A DNA stretch of 64,000 bases, from contig OY740768.1 of NCBI GenBank assembly GCA_963513935.1, positions 18,092,590 through 18,156,589 of the forward strand, given 5' to 3'. This DNA comes from Aphrophora alni (lineage: Eukaryota > Arthropoda > Insecta > Hemiptera > Aphrophoridae). Within the stretch, counting starts at the first letter, position 1; every line of letters starts with the position of its first letter. The translations under genes were made by a program, and so were the position numbers. The notes under the pieces are model-generated. The model made no database searches. It was not told where the DNA came from and saw only the letters and a program-made list of their open reading frames with translations. Positions 61,100 through 64,000 of this stretch are shown here, piece by piece.

Positions 61100-61309
61100 T
61101 TTACTAGTTTAAACAAAAAGACGAACGGAATGAGGCAAGAAGATCCAAAGGTGATGGATTCACTTTCAATAAGGCATGCGCTATTTAATTCTGAGAATTT
61201 TACGGGGGAAGAGGCATTCCTTTCCGCAAGCCTCACGTTCCCTCCACCATGCGTCATGTTGAAGATGAAAGGGAAAGGGAAAGCGCACGAGTGTGGACAT
61301 AGCTTTAGG

Positions 61310-63005
61310 AACACATTGGAGGAGATGGTGAAGCAGGTTGTAGCCGAAGATAGAAAAAATGTTTGATGTAAATCCAGGCAATCTCCCAACAGTTGAGTAG
61401 TGGCATCAGCATTGAACAAGAAGAAGTTAAAAGCGATTTAATAAACTCAAGACCTAATCTTGAGTTTTATTCTAATGGCAGTTACTCAATATTTTTGAGT
61501 AGTCGTGAGAAATTACATATAGAAATACACATAGACGCAAACAGATATCATACCAAAATCGTCAACAATCATTCATTTCCCTTTTTAACCTGTAATTATC
61601 GTCTTAATATTTTTTTAAATGGTGATGTTTGGATTTTAGAGGATATATTAGTAAAATTTTTAGGAGGCGATATTTTAGTAAAATTATTAGAGTTGACTTT
61701 GAGAACCACAATTAATTCTGATGTTTTGTGGTATGATCCGAAGTTTTAACTAACGAAGAAAATTTTTAAAATGCCTTCATATATAGTAAAAATATTTCCC
61801 ACATACGAAATTTATTCAGAATCGGTTCCCTCGTCTAGACTGTGAAAGCAGACATCAATCTAAAAACCAGATTTTTGGACTCAAAAGATTATTTTCGGGT
61901 ATAAATTGTGATTGGGTTTGTATGTATTACGTAACTTCTGAATTCTACCTACATATAATGGAAAATTAATCAAACTAATATAATGCACATCTAAAATGTA
62001 AACTAATATTGAAATTAGACTCTCGCCATCTTGAACCTCACTTCTTCGACAAATACTTATTGGTTTTCGAAAAACATAATTTATCCCAATTACGTAAACC
62101 TGATCCGCTACACAGGTGTGGATTCTAATGAGTATTCGGATTGATTTTTTGGTAACGACTTGGCTGAGGCTAAAACTAAGGAAGTGAGCCAGGTGTTTCG
62201 ACAGGTGCTAGGGGACACGACAGCTGCTAGACCGGTATTCCTTGCACAGATTCTCTTCTTTACATGCGTGCTGATTTCTAACTTGCTCGTATTGTTTATT
62301 ATTCCGTCCTGATTATTGTTGACAAGCACGTAGTTATATTATTGTTTATGACACCATAAAATTTAGTATACAATAAATTAAACAGTAACGTACCTTAAAT
62401 ACTAATTTGGTGAACATTTGTTTTTTTTCTGTTTAAGTTTCCGTGAGTTGGGGAATTTGTGATGAAGAAATGATTGATTTTCTTGGTTTCACAGAAATGT
62501 TGGTAACCCTGAGACTGAACAATTGTTTCTCTATTATTACAATCTTACATTGTATTTATATACAATGCAGTATAAATAAAATTTTATCACAGACAATAAG
62601 TATTTTTTATTGTCTCTGGTTATATGTATGATGTCGAATTTTACACGCAACATTTTGAAGTCTCACCGTAATCCCAAAATATTAGTTTTTAGAATCGTGT
62701 CTAATTGCTGTCAGTGCAGTATTTCAAAGCCCAAACTTGTAGACCCAATTTCATCAAATAGCCCATATTTTGATTTTATATATATTAAAAAAAAAGTCTT
62801 TTCAAACTAAAAATTTGACAATTACAGCAATGAGGCAAAATAAAAAAAATACGATTTTATCAAAACGACTTGAACTATTTTAATTAAATTTTACTCCAAG
62901 AACTCACGAAACTTATATGTCGCTATATAACTAAAACACTGTCATTAAATTAAAGTTATTAATTTTTTCCGGTTATACGGTTTTTTACTTAGCAGGTATT
63001 GATAA
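61310..63005. other. AT-rich non-coding DNA, possible old repeat at 61,750-61,930
   Basis: A 118-codon frame (61,393-61,749) is AT-rich with no domain. GAATCGGTTCCCTCGTCTAGA, AGCAGACATCAATC and GGACTCAAAAGATTATTTTCG at 61,815-61,900 resemble the family 2 tail. A 55-codon frame without a start (62,145-62,309) is discussed as a finding. Confidence 0.4.
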
Positions 63006-63036
63006 TACAATAATATTTCAAGTGAAAAATATACGA

Positions 63037-63090
63037 CCTAGACTGGGAATCGAACCCAGGACCTTTGGCTTTACGCGCCAATGCTCTACT
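63037..63090 (-). tRNA. Partial tRNA-like sequence, minus-strand mirror copy
   Basis: The minus strand carries the end of the D arm (AGAGC), an anticodon stem with perfect pairing TTGGC/GCCAA, the same GCGTAAA loop, and the same T arm and acceptor 3' strand. Its 5' acceptor and D arm are absent because the palindrome centre intervenes. Confidence 0.6.
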
Positions 63091-63160
63091 AGGATAGCTC
63101 AGTTGGTAGAGCATTGGTGCGTAAAGCCAAAGGTCCTGGGTTCGATTCCCAGTCTAGGTC
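63088..63160 (+). tRNA. tRNA-like pseudogene, anticodon position GTA
   Basis: A 73-base cloverleaf can be drawn. It has a D stem GCTC/GAGC with loop AGTTGGTA, an anticodon stem TTGGT/GCCAA and loop GCGTAAA, a variable loop AGGTC, and a T stem CTGGG/CCCAG with loop TTCGATT. The anticodon position reads GTA (tyrosine), but base 33 is C instead of the universal T. The acceptor stem ACTAGGA against TCTAGGT has one mismatch and two wobble pairs. The internal promoter boxes (AGCTCAGTTGG and GGTTCGATTCC) look intact, so it might still be transcribed by RNA polymerase III. It is most likely a tRNA-derived repeat unit, not a working tRNA. Confidence 0.6.
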
Positions 63161-63189
63161 GTATCTTTTTCACTTGAAATATTATTGTA

Positions 63190-64000
63190 CTGTCATTAAG
63201 CTGTTATAAAAACGTAATTTCTCTAAATTAACTATACAGATTTCGATCAATTTTGGTGAAATGTGAAGATTGATAACACAAACTAATCTGCCAGATTATT
63301 ATTATTTTTTATTTTTTTGTTTTGTTTTGTACAGTTCAAATATAAACGCTAAAAAAAGAAAATGTACCTTGACCGCCGTCATTTTATACAGGTTTATTCT
63401 GAATAAACTTCAAAACAAATTTACTTATCGGGACCAAATTTAACACAAATACATTTCAATATAGTTACTTGAAGTATACCATAGGTTTAGATTTTAAAAT
63501 GTCACCTTTTCCCTCTTTTCTCTCCTCCCCTAAACATATAACCTAACCTAATCTAACCTACTATAATGTTATACATTAGTTGTATATCAGAATAGTTCTT
63601 TCTTATTAATTACTATTTTACCCTAAAACCCATCCCATATTTAATAGTATTTTTCTCTCTCATCAATGCCAGCGTGGAGTTCACATATTATATGGCAGAC
63701 TAAAAATATCAGTTAAAACCATGTACATGACATTATTTGTTCATTCCCGTTTTAAAATGTTTAAAACACACACAAAAATACAACAATATCCATTGAAAAA
63801 ATCCACACACAAAATTAGTACGTAATAAAAGTAACGCGGTCAAATCCGTGCAGTTCAGCTAATATGAAAATAAAAGAAACCACAAGAAAATACGGATATT
63901 CCAAAAAACTTTTTAGAAAAGTCACGTACACTGACTGACATTTAATTTGTTAAATTATTACAGACCATAACAAAGCGGAACCATAACTTATTCCATGTTA
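63190..64000. other. AT-rich non-coding DNA
   Basis: AACCTAACCTAATCTAACC at 63,539-63,557 is a short inverse TTAGG-like run. No gene is recognised to the end of the window. Confidence 0.45.

Larger units (their letters stand above)
60629..61307. mobile_element. PIF/Harbinger internal-deletion derivative, 679 bp
   Basis: Long inverted repeats begin TAAAGCTATGTCCACACTCG on both sides and continue for about 40 bp through a CTTTCCCTTTCCCTTTCA block with almost no difference. Inside are the 5' ends of two convergent genes (listed separately), the arrangement expected if a full PIF/Harbinger element lost its centre. The bases next to the ends do not give an unambiguous 3-bp target duplication. The near-identity of the two ends suggests recent activity. 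It would need a transposase in trans. Confidence 0.8.
63006..63189. repeat. Near-perfect palindrome built from two head-to-head tRNA-like sequences
   Basis: Arms 63,006-63,088 and 63,107-63,189 (83 bp each) differ at two positions and enclose an 18-base loop. Each arm holds the anticodon, variable and T arms of a tRNA-like sequence plus 3' flank ending TATTATTGTA. The loop supplies one shared acceptor/D-arm region. TA lies at both outer ends. It is probably a tRNA-derived hairpin element. Confidence 0.9.

Noticed and set aside
61393..61749. 118-codon plus-strand open frame
   Set aside because: AT-driven composition, an internally repeated GATATTTTAGTAAAATT-type stretch, and no domain; likely chance.
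63088..63160. Functional tRNA-Tyr gene
   Set aside because: C instead of T before the anticodon, a mispaired acceptor stem, no intron of the kind usual in eukaryotic tRNA-Tyr genes, and its place in a palindrome all argue for a tRNA-derived repeat.

Overview
This window looks like AT-rich, repeat-dense nuclear DNA from an arthropod, most likely an insect. The evidence is remnants of Tc1/mariner and PIF/Harbinger DNA transposons, non-LTR retrotransposon fragments, many TA-flanked fold-back (MITE-like) elements, a degenerate TTAGG-type (insect telomere-like) patch, and no sign of bacterial gene packing. I cannot name the species; hemipteroid insects fit best by impression only. I found no intact host protein-coding gene: every recognisable coding stretch is a decayed or internally deleted transposon, and the other open frames look like chance frames or lie inside repeats.

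Layout. 0-6 kb: AT-rich DNA, fold-back halves, a LINE 3' end (3,548-3,854) and pieces of a dispersed repeat called family 1 here. 6-14 kb: mostly featureless, with one piece each of family 2 (9.03 kb) and family f (11.85 kb) and a Tc1/mariner N-terminal remnant (13,966). 16-26 kb: a busy block with family 1, a minus-strand LINE C-terminus (17.0-17.6 kb), a mariner remnant (17.93 kb), a fold-back (20.74-21.41 kb), a large broken mariner-like transposase (23.14-24.02 kb) and a diverged colinear a-b-c duplication (18.6/20.56/21.54 kb against 24.1/24.51/25.73 kb). 26-42 kb: sparse, with a 23-bp minisatellite (31.1 kb), a 784-bp fold-back (32.42 kb), family 2 (35.2 kb), a possible solo LTR (36.45 kb), family d and a 127-133-bp tandem repeat (41.79 kb). 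42-45 kb: a large fold-back with a second element at its exact centre, a small hairpin, and family 1. 45.3-49.4 kb: a 187-bp satellite array of 22 units. 50-54 kb: a 125-bp tandem array and a fold-back whose loop holds long TA tracts. 56.9-58.2 kb: a family 1 copy split by a fold-back. 60.5-61.3 kb: TTAGG-like DNA followed by a Harbinger deletion derivative. 63.0-63.2 kb: an almost perfect palindrome made of two head-to-head tRNA-like sequences.

The unifying theme is fold-back elements. Four of them, plus one decayed half, carry the internal motif TACCTCATTTTAAAGGTC or a close variant, in both arms where both survive. Most of the fold-backs end in TA followed by a GGTG-containing terminus. 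None encodes a transposase, so they were presumably moved by an enzyme encoded elsewhere; which enzyme is not shown here.
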